Source of the DNA: Verrucomicrobiota bacterium
GTDB lineage: Bacteria > Verrucomicrobiota > Verrucomicrobiia > Limisphaerales > JAFGQR01
Direction of reading: 5' to 3'
DNA: 36,132 bases
Assembly: GCA_016935555.1 (NCBI GenBank)
Contig: JAFGQR010000087.1
Coordinates: forward strand, 1 to 36,132
Made by a program: the position numbers and the translations under genes. The notes beneath the pieces were generated by a model. That model saw only the letters and a list, made by a program, of their open reading frames with translations, was not told the DNA's origin and searched no databases. Positions 1-7,100 of the stretch are shown in pieces (the stretch's first letter is position 1; each line of letters begins with the position of its first letter).

Positions 1-300
1 AAGGCCAACTCCAACTATCGGTTGCACGAAGGCAGCTCGGAATAGGAAGCGCGATTAGGATTAGGATTACGATTACGATTACGATTACGAGGCTGATCCG
101 GAAAAAGCTGAGATGCGCCTGAGTGCACCAGTCCGCTCCATTCGACTTTGACGCCACCGCGCGCCACGCCGAGTCCGGGCACACGGGCTTCAGCACGTTT
201 CACGCTTCGACATGGTGAGGCCCGCTGATGACATGAAGTGTTTGGCGCGGTTGAGGCTTGAAACGGCCAGAATGCCGCGCTCCGTCCGGACGCGGGGGCG
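1..300. other. Non-coding region left of the M48 gene
   Basis: No frame here looks like a real protein. The stretch holds the hexamer array at 53-88 and, at 253-280, a segment that lines up with the dispersed repeat found at 10285-10336: about 24 of 29 positions match with one gap. That alignment was made by eye and is weaker than the one between the two main copies. I see no promoter or RNA gene that I can defend. Confidence 0.6.
53..88. repeat. Hexanucleotide tandem array (GATTAG x2, GATTAC x4)
   Basis: Six consecutive six-base units are read directly: two GATTAG followed by four GATTAC. The array lies in non-coding DNA. On the opposite strand the unit is GTAATC. All reading frames through it give low-complexity peptides, so it is not coding. 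Its purity suggests recent slippage. Similar short intergenic arrays occur at 311-338 and 36111-36131 with different words. Confidence 0.9.
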
Positions 301-351
301 GGCCATTGCGGATTGGCGATTGCCGATTGCCGATTGGAATCGGCGATGGCC
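301..351. repeat. Heptamer array (GATTGGC/GATTGCC) in a large hairpin
   Basis: Units GATTGGC (311-317), GATTGCC (318-324), GATTGCC (325-331) and GATTGGA (332-338) follow each other. The end of the array forms a perfect inverted repeat, GCCGATT-GG-AATCGGC (329-344). The whole block is bracketed by GGCCAT (301-306) and its reverse complement ATGGCC (346-351). It begins nine bases past the stop codon of the minus-strand M48 gene, so it could act as a transcription end or mRNA-protecting stem for that gene. There is no T tract, so it is not a classical intrinsic terminator. Confidence 0.75.
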
Positions 352-359
352 AACGAGCG

Positions 360-1169
360 TCACTTGGCCGGGCGGTATTGGGCTTTGGCCTCGGGCAGCC
401 ATTCCTTGAGTTGCCGGATGCGGGTTTCGGTGACGGGATGGGTGCTGAGGAATTTGGCGTACCAGGAGGTGGTGCCGCCGCCGGCCTGTTTGTTGAAGGC
501 GACGAAACGTTCCCAGAACCTGACGGCTTCCTCGGGGTTGTAGCCGGCACGGGCCATGTAGCGCAGCCCGATGCGGTCGGCTTCGGATTCCTGGATGCGG
601 CTATGGGGCAGCGTGTAGCCGACGTGGGTGCCGGCGCCGAACGCGAGCTGGGCGCCTTGCTGGACCTTGGGGTCGGAGGCGGACAGGGCGCCGGAGAGCA
701 ACTGGCCCAGGAGTTCGACGCTCATGCTCTGGCTCATCCGCTCGGCGCCGTGGTGCGCAGCGGCGTGGGCGACTTCATGGCCGATGACGGTGGCCAGGCC
801 GGCCTCGTTTTGGGCAACGGGCAGGATGCCGGCATAGACGCCGATCTTGCCGCCGGGCAGGCAGAAGGCATTGGCTTCCTTGCTGTCGAACACGACGAAT
901 TCCCACTGGGCATGGGGGAGGTCGCTGCCCACCGCGGCAGCGATGCGCTGGCCGACTTTCCGGACGAGTGCATTGGCGTTGGCGTCCTTGCTGATCGGCA
1001 CGTCCTTCTTGATCTGCTCGAAGCTGGTGAGGCCCAGCTGCATCTCCTGGTCTTGGGAGACGAGCATGATCTGTTTGCGGCCGGTTTCGCCGACGGTGGC
1101 GCAGCCGGTGAGTCCAAGCGCCAGGAGAAATCCCGGCGCCATCGCCACGGACAGGCAACGTTTGTTCAT
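360..1169 (-). CDS. M48-family zinc metalloprotease, outer-membrane-type lipoprotein
   Basis: Predicted 269-residue zinc protease of the M48 (Oma1/LoiP/BepA-like) group, which acts in envelope protein quality control. The zinc-binding HEVAH is at 131-135, the downstream E-A-D motif with the probable third ligand is near 197-199, and the STHP motif typical of the family is at 242-245. The N-terminus is a lipoprotein signal: basic start, hydrophobic stretch, then L-T-G-C with the lipidated cysteine at 23. I chose the ATG at 1169 because it gives a clean signal peptide; an in-frame TTG at 1181 would add only four residues. No TPR domain follows, so it resembles the short LoiP/YcaL type more than BepA. 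It stands alone and is transcribed away from plsY. Confidence 0.9.
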   Translation of the reverse strand: MNKRCLSVAMAPGFLLALGLTGCATVGETGRKQIMLVSQDQEMQLGLTSFEQIKKDVPISKDANANALVRKVGQRIAAAVGSDLPHAQWEFVVFDSKEANAFCLPGGKIGVYAGILPVAQNEAGLATVIGHEVAHAAAHHGAERMSQSMSVELLGQLLSGALSASDPKVQQGAQLAFGAGTHVGYTLPHSRIQESEADRIGLRYMARAGYNPEEAVRFWERFVAFNKQAGGGTTSWYAKFLSTHPVTETRIRQLKEWLPEAKAQYRPAK

Positions 1170-1521
1170 GAATGCAGCCAAGCACGGACAAGGCGCCGCG
1201 GCAAGCCGGAACGCCCAACGCGCCCGCGCCCCGGCGGCGGCGTGTCGAGGAACGGCGCGGGGTCCCGCGCGATGCGGGACCGCTTCAGGCCTCGTCGACG
1301 CACGGGGGCCAGCACTTGCTCCGCACGCGCATCGAGGGCCATGGAGCCTTCGTGACCAGTTGCGTTCAATCCCCGGGCTGTATGGATGCTTCCCATGGGC
1401 CGCCGCGGGCTATTGCATTCCGGGCGGGTTCGTGTCTACTCTGGGCGCGGTTCGGACAATGGGATGTCGCGTGGCGCGTCCGGCGAGGGTGCGGGGGCGG
1501 GCGGGGTGCGGCGTCATTCGT
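1170..1521. other. Divergent spacer between M48 protease and plsY operon
   Basis: This spacer must hold the promoters for the leftward protease gene and the rightward plsY operon, but I could not pick convincing -35/-10 boxes. Its main recognisable content is a dispersed repeat on the minus strand (1255-1306) and an adjoining perfect hairpin, GGTCCCGC (1261-1268) with GCGGGACC (1274-1281). Frames open across this region look like by-products of GC-rich composition. Confidence 0.5.
1255..1306 (-). repeat. Dispersed intergenic repeat, copy B (matches 10285-10336)
   Basis: The reverse complement of this segment aligns without gaps to 10285-10336 at 43 of 52 positions, counted by eye. The last 16 bases of both copies form a GC-rich hairpin. 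In this copy the arms are GCGCGGG and CCCGCGC (1255-1261 and 1264-1270). One base pair in the stem is swapped between copies (C-G in one, G-C in the other), so pairing is kept although both bases changed. That suggests the stem matters. Both copies are intergenic. Confidence 0.7.
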
Positions 1522-1524
1522 GTG

Positions 1525-2151
1525 ATGACCGTCAGCGAAGGCATTATCATGGTGGCCTGTTACGTGGTGGGGTGTTTCACCACGGGCTATTACTATGTAC
1601 GGTGGCGGACGGGGTGGGACATCCGCCAGTTGGGCAGCGGCACGGTGGGGGCGCGCAATGTGGGGCGGGTGCTGGGGGGCTGGGGGTTTGGGGTGACGCT
1701 GCTGGCGGACGCGGCGAAGGGGGCGTTGGCGGTGGGGATGGCGGCGGGGTTTGGGGTGAGTGCGGACGTGCAGGTGGCGTGTGTGGTGGCGGTGGTGGCG
1801 GGGCACAACTGGCCGGTCCAGCTTCGGTTTCGCGGGGGCAAGGGGGTATCGACGTCGCTGGGGGCGATTTTGGCGTATGACCCCTTTATGGCGCTGGTGT
1901 TGGGGGTGCTGTTTTTGCCGGCGCTGGCGCTGTTGCGGAGTGTGGTATTGGGGGGGATGGTGGCGCTGACGCTGGCGCCGCTGGTGATTTTTTGGTGCAA
2001 GGTTGGGAACGTGGAGGTGGCGGCGATTTCGTTTGTGGCGATCCTGGTGGTGGTGGCGCACGCGCGCAACATTCGGGAGGAAATCGGCCGGCTGCACGCG
2101 GGACGGGTGGGCAAAGGGCGGCCGCGCGCGCACGACAAAGGCGCTGAATGA
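1525..2151 (+). CDS. plsY: Glycerol-3-phosphate acyltransferase PlsY (acyl-phosphate dependent)
   Basis: Integral membrane enzyme, 208 residues, about the usual PlsY length. PlsY moves an acyl group from acyl phosphate to glycerol 3-phosphate, the first committed step of phospholipid synthesis in most bacteria. Three conserved motifs are visible: GSGTVGARNVGR near residues 37-48, AGHNWPVQLRFRGGKG near 93-108, and HARNIREE near the C-terminus. Hydrophobic segments alternate between them. The ATG at 1525 gives a start close to the first membrane helix; a GTG directly before it (1522) is an equal alternative. The stop overlaps the next gene's ATG by four bases, so this heads a translationally coupled operon. 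It may be the organism's only PlsY or a specialised paralogue; the window cannot tell. Confidence 0.93.
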   Translation: MTVSEGIIMVACYVVGCFTTGYYYVRWRTGWDIRQLGSGTVGARNVGRVLGGWGFGVTLLADAAKGALAVGMAAGFGVSADVQVACVVAVVAGHNWPVQLRFRGGKGVSTSLGAILAYDPFMALVLGVLFLPALALLRSVVLGGMVALTLAPLVIFWCKVGNVEVAAISFVAILVVVAHARNIREEIGRLHAGRVGKGRPRAHDKGAE

Positions 2152-3788
2152 TGAGCAACGACGCGTTACAATTCAAGATTGCCACGGAGGGGTGGGAGTT
2201 TGAAGCGATTCACCGGCTGAATTACAAGACATTCGTCGAGGAGATTCCCCAGCATGAACGCAACGCCGCGCAGCGGCTGGTGGACAAGTTTCACGCGGAA
2301 AACACCTACGCCATCTGCCTGCACGACCGGGCCCTGGTGGGCATGGTGGCCGGACGCAGCGCCCGCCCGTTTTCGCTGGACCAGAAGCTGCCCGACCTGG
2401 AACGGCACCTGCCGCCGGGGCGGCGCGTGATCGAAGTGCGGTTGCTGTCGGTGGAGAAAGCCTACCGCAACGGCTTTGTCTTTTCGCGGCTGACGGGGCT
2501 GATGGCGGCGCATTTCCGGGCGCAGGGCTACGACCTGGCGGTCATTTCCGGCACGGTGCGGCAGACACGGCTCTACGAGCATCTGGGATTTGTTCCGTTC
2601 GGCCCGCTGGTGGGTTCGGGGGAGGCCTTGTTTCAGCCGATGTATTTGACGCTCGAAGACTTTTCCCGGGTCGAGAAATCGCTCTCCCCGTCGTCGCCGG
2701 CCACCGAGCGGATTCTGGCCAGTTACCTGCCCGGTCCGGTCGACGTGCATGTCGAGGTCCGCAAGGCGTTCGAGCGCGGCCCGGTGTCGCATCGTTCCGA
2801 CGCGTTCATGGCGGATTTTCAGGCCACCAAGCGCCGGCTGTGCGCGCTGACGGGGGCGCGGCGTGTGGAGATCCTGGTGGGGTCGGGCAGCCTGGCGAAC
2901 GACGCCGTGTGCGCCCAGCTCAGGCTGTTATCGCAGCCGGGGCTGATTCTCAGCAACGGCGAGTTTGGGGAGCGGCTGATCGATCACGCGACGCGGCAGG
3001 GGTTGGAGTTCGAGACGCACGCGGTGGGCTGGGGCGAGCCGTTCGACTATGACGCGGTGCGGCGCGGTCTGGCGAGCCGCCCGCGGCTGGGTTGGGTTTG
3101 GGCGGTGCACTGCGAGACGTCGACGGGGGTTTTGAACGACGTGGCGGCGCTTCAGGCGGTGTGTGCCGGCCGGGGCATCCGGCTCTGCCTGGACTGCATC
3201 AGCGCCATTGGCACGGTGCCGGTCGATTTGCGCGGGGTTTACCTGGCGTCATGCGTCAGCGGCAAGGCCCTGGCGTCGTTCCCGGGATTGTCGATGGTGT
3301 TTTACAACCACGAGCTGGCCCCGGCGCCGGCCGCGCTTCCGCGGTATTTGGATTTGGGATATTACGCGGCGCAGGCGGGCGTGCCGTTCACGCACTCGTC
3401 GAACTTGGTTTACGCGCTGCAGACTGCGCTGCAGCGGATCGACTGGCCCGAAAAATACCGTCAGATTGCCGAGGCTGCGGTCTGGTTGCGGGGGCGGTTG
3501 CGGGAGTTGGGCTTCCGGGTGGTGGCGCCGGACGCGCACGCGTCGCCGGCGGTGGTGAGCATTGAGTTGCCGCCGGAGATTCGTTCGAAGGCGGTGGGCT
3601 GGCAGCTGCGCAAGGAGGGGTATTTGCTGAGCTACAACAGCGAATACCTGCGCAAGCGCAACTGGATCCAGGTCTGTCTGATGGGGGAATGGTCGCGGGA
3701 CCACTTGGAGTCGCTGCCGGTGGTGCTGGCGGAGTTGTGCGCGCAGCGCCGTGTGCGCCGTGGCCATGCGGCGCTCCAGCCGGCCTAG
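2148..3788 (+). CDS. Fusion protein: GNAT-like acyltransferase domain plus class V PLP aminotransferase
   Basis: A 546-residue two-domain protein. Residues about 1-180 look like a GNAT-fold acyltransferase: the core strand-helix region near 95-150 contains EVRLLSVEKAYRNG and ends in the typical RLYEHLGF. Its general look recalls the N-acyl amino acid synthase side of the superfamily more than classical acetyltransferases, but that is judgement by eye. Residues about 190-530 are a class V aminotransferase of the alanine-glyoxylate/2-aminoethylphosphonate type: P-G-P-V-D near the start, SHRSDAF, GSGSLAND, an aspartate in CLDCISAIG, and the PLP-binding lysine K373 in CVSGKALASFPG. The gene starts inside plsY's stop (ATGA, 2148-2151). 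Substrates are unknown. Lipid-related neighbours suggest that an amino compound is made and acylated by one polypeptide. Confidence 0.85.
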   Translation: MMSNDALQFKIATEGWEFEAIHRLNYKTFVEEIPQHERNAAQRLVDKFHAENTYAICLHDRALVGMVAGRSARPFSLDQKLPDLERHLPPGRRVIEVRLLSVEKAYRNGFVFSRLTGLMAAHFRAQGYDLAVISGTVRQTRLYEHLGFVPFGPLVGSGEALFQPMYLTLEDFSRVEKSLSPSSPATERILASYLPGPVDVHVEVRKAFERGPVSHRSDAFMADFQATKRRLCALTGARRVEILVGSGSLANDAVCAQLRLLSQPGLILSNGEFGERLIDHATRQGLEFETHAVGWGEPFDYDAVRRGLASRPRLGWVWAVHCETSTGVLNDVAALQAVCAGRGIRLCLDCISAIGTVPVDLRGVYLASCVSGKALASFPGLSMVFYNHELAPAPAALPRYLDLGYYAAQAGVPFTHSSNLVYALQTALQRIDWPEKYRQIAEAAVWLRGRLRELGFRVVAPDAHASPAVVSIELPPEIRSKAVGWQLRKEGYLLSYNSEYLRKRNWIQVCLMGEWSRDHLESLPVVLAELCAQRRVRRGHAALQPA

Positions 3789-3794
3789 TGTCGC

Positions 3795-4511
3795 GTGGCG
3801 GCGTCATCGTCAGCTGTCCGTTCGGGTGCGGCGTCGTCCGGCTGCGGGAACACCCTGAACGGTGTGGAACGGGTGGCGGTGGGTCTGCTGGTGTTTCTCA
3901 GCGGCGCCGCCGTCATGGTGCTGGAAATCATCGGAGCCCGGTTTCTCGCGAAGGATTTCGGAGGGGCCTTTTACGTGTGGGTGAGCCAGATTGGCGTTGT
4001 GCTGGCGGCGTTGGCGGCGGGCTATTACGCGGGGGGCGCGCTGGCGGACCGGGCGCCCCGGATGGGCGTGCTTGCCGGGTTGCTGCTTCCTGCCGGCGCG
4101 CTCACGTGGGTCATCCCGGATTTCTCGGGAACCGTGATTGAGGCATTGATCCTGCGGCATCCGGCGGACGAGCCGATTCCCCTGGTCTGGCAGAAGCTGG
4201 ACCCGGCGCTGGGCAGCGTGGTGGTGTTCGGGCTGCCGTGTTTTGCGCTGGCCACGGTGTCGCCCTTCATGATCCGCGTGGCCGCGCCGTGCCCCGGGCA
4301 CGTGGGCCGGACCAGCGGGCGGCTCATTGCGGCGAGCACGCTCGGCAGCATCGCCGGCGTGGGGGTCAGCGGCTACATCCTCCTCGACGTGATGACCGTG
4401 TCCGGGATTTTCCGGCTGACGGGCGTGCTTACGGGCTTCTTGGGGGCGGCCTGCTGGGGGCTTGGGCGATGGGGGCCGGCGTCGCGCCGGGCCCGGGAGG
4501 CAGCGCCATGA
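3795..4511 (+). CDS. Multi-spanning membrane protein, membrane half of a 'fused spermidine synthase'
   Basis: A 238-residue hydrophobic protein with roughly five or six membrane segments, for example about 28-50, 58-78, 88-106, 140-160, 180-200 and 208-225. The pattern LSGAAVMVLEIIGARFLAKDFG followed by a helix ending in AGYYAGGALADR matches the membrane part of proteins annotated as fused MFS/spermidine synthase. Here the soluble part is a separate gene that overlaps it by four bases (4508-4511), so the two products probably form one complex at the membrane. The start is a GTG at 3795, seven bases after the previous stop; I found no better ATG upstream of the first helix. Role in the complex is unknown. 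Confidence 0.75.
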   Translation: MAASSSAVRSGAASSGCGNTLNGVERVAVGLLVFLSGAAVMVLEIIGARFLAKDFGGAFYVWVSQIGVVLAALAAGYYAGGALADRAPRMGVLAGLLLPAGALTWVIPDFSGTVIEALILRHPADEPIPLVWQKLDPALGSVVVFGLPCFALATVSPFMIRVAAPCPGHVGRTSGRLIAASTLGSIAGVGVSGYILLDVMTVSGIFRLTGVLTGFLGAACWGLGRWGPASRRAREAAP

Positions 4512-5500
4512 GATTCGGGGTGCGGGCGCGCCGGGTGGCGCAGGTGGCGGGGGTGGCGGGGGTGCTGTTTGCCGGCGCCGCGGCCGCCCTGGCGGCGCCA
4601 TGGCACGTGGTGTTCGAAGCCACGTCGCCCTACCACCACATCCGGGTGATTGACGAGGACGGGATGCGGGTTTTGAGTTTTGACGGTTCGACGGAGACGC
4701 AGATGTCGTTGAGCGATCCGTTGCGGGGGCATTTCGAGTATACGGAATATTTTCATTTGGTCTGGCTTTGGCAGAGCCGGCTGTCGAACGTGCTGATGAT
4801 CGGGCTTGGGGGGGCGAGCGTGCAGCGGGCCTATGCGCACTATTACCCGGAGGTGACGGTGGAAACCGTGGAGCTGGATCCGACGGTGGTGCAGGTGGCG
4901 AGGGACTATTTCCATTTCAAGGAGGGGCCGAAGCAAAAGGTCCGGGTCGAGGACGGCCGCGTGTTTGTGCGGCGGACGACGCGTGCGTATGACGCGATCG
5001 TGATCGACGCCTACACGGCGGGGCGCTACGGGTCGTTCATTCCGTATCATTTGGCGACGCGGGAGTTTTTCGAGCTGGCGCGCCGGCGGCTCGGGACCAA
5101 CGGGGTGGTGGCCTACAATGTGATTGGTTCCCTGCGCGGCTATCAGGCCGACATCCTGGGCGCCGTCTACCGCACCCTCAACGCCGTCTTCCCCAGGGTC
5201 TACCTGTTCCCCGCGCGCGAATCGGACAACGTCGTCCTGGTGGCCACCTGCGCGTCCCAGCCCGTCACCCTCCGCCAGCTGCAGCGGCGTGCGGACGCGA
5301 TCGTGCGGGGGCGGCGGGTGAGCCTGCCGGGTTTTCGGACGCGCGTGGCGGCGTTCCGGTCGCTGCCGCCGTCCAACGCGCATCGCTCGCCGGTGCTGAC
5401 GGACGATTATGCGCCTGTGGACGGCCTGTTGAGCGGCCGGACGCTGAGGGCGCTGGAAGCGGCGCCGGCGGCCCCTGCATCTCCGCGTCCGAGGAAATGA
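4508..5500 (+). CDS. Spermidine/spermine synthase-like protein (class I SAM fold)
   Basis: A 330-residue protein with a short hydrophobic N-terminus (about residues 8-28, signal or anchor), then a Rossmann fold of the aminopropyltransferase type: MIGLGGASVQRAY near 99-111, VETVELDP near 119-126 (the acidic residue that would hold the nucleoside), and YDAIVIDAYTAG near 160-171. In true spermidine synthases the last motif is D-S-T/S-D-P. The first aspartate is kept, but the second acidic position is lost (Y-T-A-G). It is therefore probably not an ordinary putrescine aminopropyltransferase; a methyl- or aminocarboxypropyl-transferase or another SAM/decarboxylated-SAM enzyme is possible. The ATG at 4508 overlaps the preceding stop, which fixes the start. 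Its C-terminal 20 residues are alanine/proline-rich. Confidence 0.78.
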   Translation: MRFGVRARRVAQVAGVAGVLFAGAAAALAAPWHVVFEATSPYHHIRVIDEDGMRVLSFDGSTETQMSLSDPLRGHFEYTEYFHLVWLWQSRLSNVLMIGLGGASVQRAYAHYYPEVTVETVELDPTVVQVARDYFHFKEGPKQKVRVEDGRVFVRRTTRAYDAIVIDAYTAGRYGSFIPYHLATREFFELARRRLGTNGVVAYNVIGSLRGYQADILGAVYRTLNAVFPRVYLFPARESDNVVLVATCASQPVTLRQLQRRADAIVRGRRVSLPGFRTRVAAFRSLPPSNAHRSPVLTDDYAPVDGLLSGRTLRALEAAPAAPASPRPRK

Positions 5501-5598
5501 AGATGCGGCGGGTCAGGTCCGTCCAACAGGCACGATTGCTGGAAAAAAACCAGAATCCGGTGGCAACCCGGGCCCGTTTTGGGCAAGCTGCGCGACAC

Positions 5599-6981
5599 AT
5601 GATGATGCAACACGACACGAACCAGGCGGTGACGGACCTGACGCGGCGGTCCTTTCTCAGAACCAGCTCCTTCGCCACGTTTGCGGCGTTGATGGGTGGG
5701 ATTCCCCTTCGGGCGGCTGAGGGCGATGCCGGGGCTTACGACGAGACGAAGAGCAGCGACGCGCCGCCGCTCAATTTCGGCGTGATTGGGTGCGGGCAGC
5801 GCGGGCGGGAGATTTTGGCCACGCTGGCGACGATGTCCAACGGGCCGGTGGTGGCGATTTGCGACGTGTATGCGCCGTTTGTGAAGCGCGCGAAGCGGTC
5901 GGCGCCCAAGGCCGCCACCTACACCGACTACCAGGAACTGCTGAAGAACGCGGACGTCAAAGGGGTGGTCGTCGCCACCCCGACCCATCAGCACAAGGAC
6001 ATCGTCCTTGCCGCCCTCAAGGCGGGCAAGCATGTCTACTGCGAGATGCCCATGGCGCACACGATGGAGGACGCGCGCGCGATCGCGCAGGCGGTGCGCG
6101 CCTGCAGCAAAGTCAACTTCCAGGCCGGCCTCACCTACCGGGCCGACCCCCAGCGGCTCAATGTCCTCGAGAACATCCGGCAGGGCGCCATCGGCAAACC
6201 CGTCATGGCCCGCGCCCAATGGCACAAGAAGACCAGCCTCCGCCGCACGTCGGCCAGTCCGGAGCAGGAGAAACTGATGAACTGGCGGCTGGACAAGGCG
6301 ACGTCCACGGGGCTGATGGGGGAGATCGGGATTCACCAGCTCGACATGGCCTGCCTCTACCTCAACGCCCAGCCTGTCTCCGCCGTCGGCTTCGGGAACA
6401 TCCTGCACTGGAGCGAGGACGGCCGCGACGTGCCGGACACGGTCCAGGCTGTCATCGAGTATCCCAAGAACATCCGTCTCGTGTTCGACATCACCCTGGC
6501 CAATTCCTATGACAGCGAATACGAGGTGTATTACGGAACGGACAGCGCCGTCGTGGTGCGCGAGAACCAGGCGTGGATGTTCAAGGAGGTCGACGCTCCG
6601 CTGCTCGGGTGGGAGGTCTATGCGCGCAAGGACGCTTTTTACAAGGAAACCGGCGTGGTCATGATGGCCAACGCCACCAAGCTGGTCGCCCAAACCAAGG
6701 AAGGCGGCGAACTGCCCCCGACCGAAGCGCCGCTCTACAAATCCCTGGAGGCTTTCATCACCAATTCGGGCAAATACGGCGATGCCGTCGAGGACTTTGT
6801 CAGCACGTTCGGCGAAGACGACAAGGCCCTGCGGGAATACCTCGTTCAAGCCATGGAGAACAAGTTGCACGCCGCCGACGTTCGGATCGGCTTCGAGGCG
6901 ACCGTCAACGCCATCAAGGTCAACGACGCCATTAACACCGGCCAGAAGATCGTCTTCAAACCCGAATGGTATCAACTCTGA
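5599..6981 (+). CDS. Tat-exported Gfo/Idh/MocA-family oxidoreductase with EMP in place of EKP
   Basis: A 460-residue NAD(P)-dependent oxidoreductase-fold protein. The twin-arginine signal TRRSFLRTS lies near residues 13-21, followed by a hydrophobic stretch ending near RAAEG, so it is probably exported folded with cofactor. The Rossmann motif NFGVIGCGQRGRE sits near 54-66 and VVATPTHQHKD near 123-133. The usual catalytic E-K-P is instead Y-C-E-M-P-M, with methionine 150 where lysine is expected. An HQLDM motif follows in the C-terminal domain. I chose the ATG at 5599 because it places the Tat motif at the N-terminus; an upstream ATG at 5497 overlaps the previous stop and would add 34 non-conserved residues, though that overlap keeps it possible and would tie this gene to the operon. 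Substrate unknown, probably a sugar or sugar acid. Confidence 0.85.
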   Translation: MMMQHDTNQAVTDLTRRSFLRTSSFATFAALMGGIPLRAAEGDAGAYDETKSSDAPPLNFGVIGCGQRGREILATLATMSNGPVVAICDVYAPFVKRAKRSAPKAATYTDYQELLKNADVKGVVVATPTHQHKDIVLAALKAGKHVYCEMPMAHTMEDARAIAQAVRACSKVNFQAGLTYRADPQRLNVLENIRQGAIGKPVMARAQWHKKTSLRRTSASPEQEKLMNWRLDKATSTGLMGEIGIHQLDMACLYLNAQPVSAVGFGNILHWSEDGRDVPDTVQAVIEYPKNIRLVFDITLANSYDSEYEVYYGTDSAVVVRENQAWMFKEVDAPLLGWEVYARKDAFYKETGVVMMANATKLVAQTKEGGELPPTEAPLYKSLEAFITNSGKYGDAVEDFVSTFGEDDKALREYLVQAMENKLHAADVRIGFEATVNAIKVNDAINTGQKIVFKPEWYQL

Positions 6982-7100
6982 AACCCCGTCTCGGGGCCCG
7001 TCCCATGAACCGCAACGCATTCACCTCAACTCCCGTCGCAGCCGTCAATGAAACCGCAACGGCGGTCGTCCTGCAACCCACAACCACGGTCCAATCCTTC

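Noticed and set aside
258-1355. A 365-codon plus-strand frame over the M48 gene
   Set aside because: It is the complementary reading of the M48 protease, rich in G, A and D, without motifs.
5497-5598. Upstream ATG of the Gfo/Idh gene overlapping the spermidine-synthase-like stop
   Set aside because: It would put 34 non-signal-like residues ahead of the Tat motif. The ATG at 5599 gives a normal Tat signal. The overlap is still noted as a possibility.
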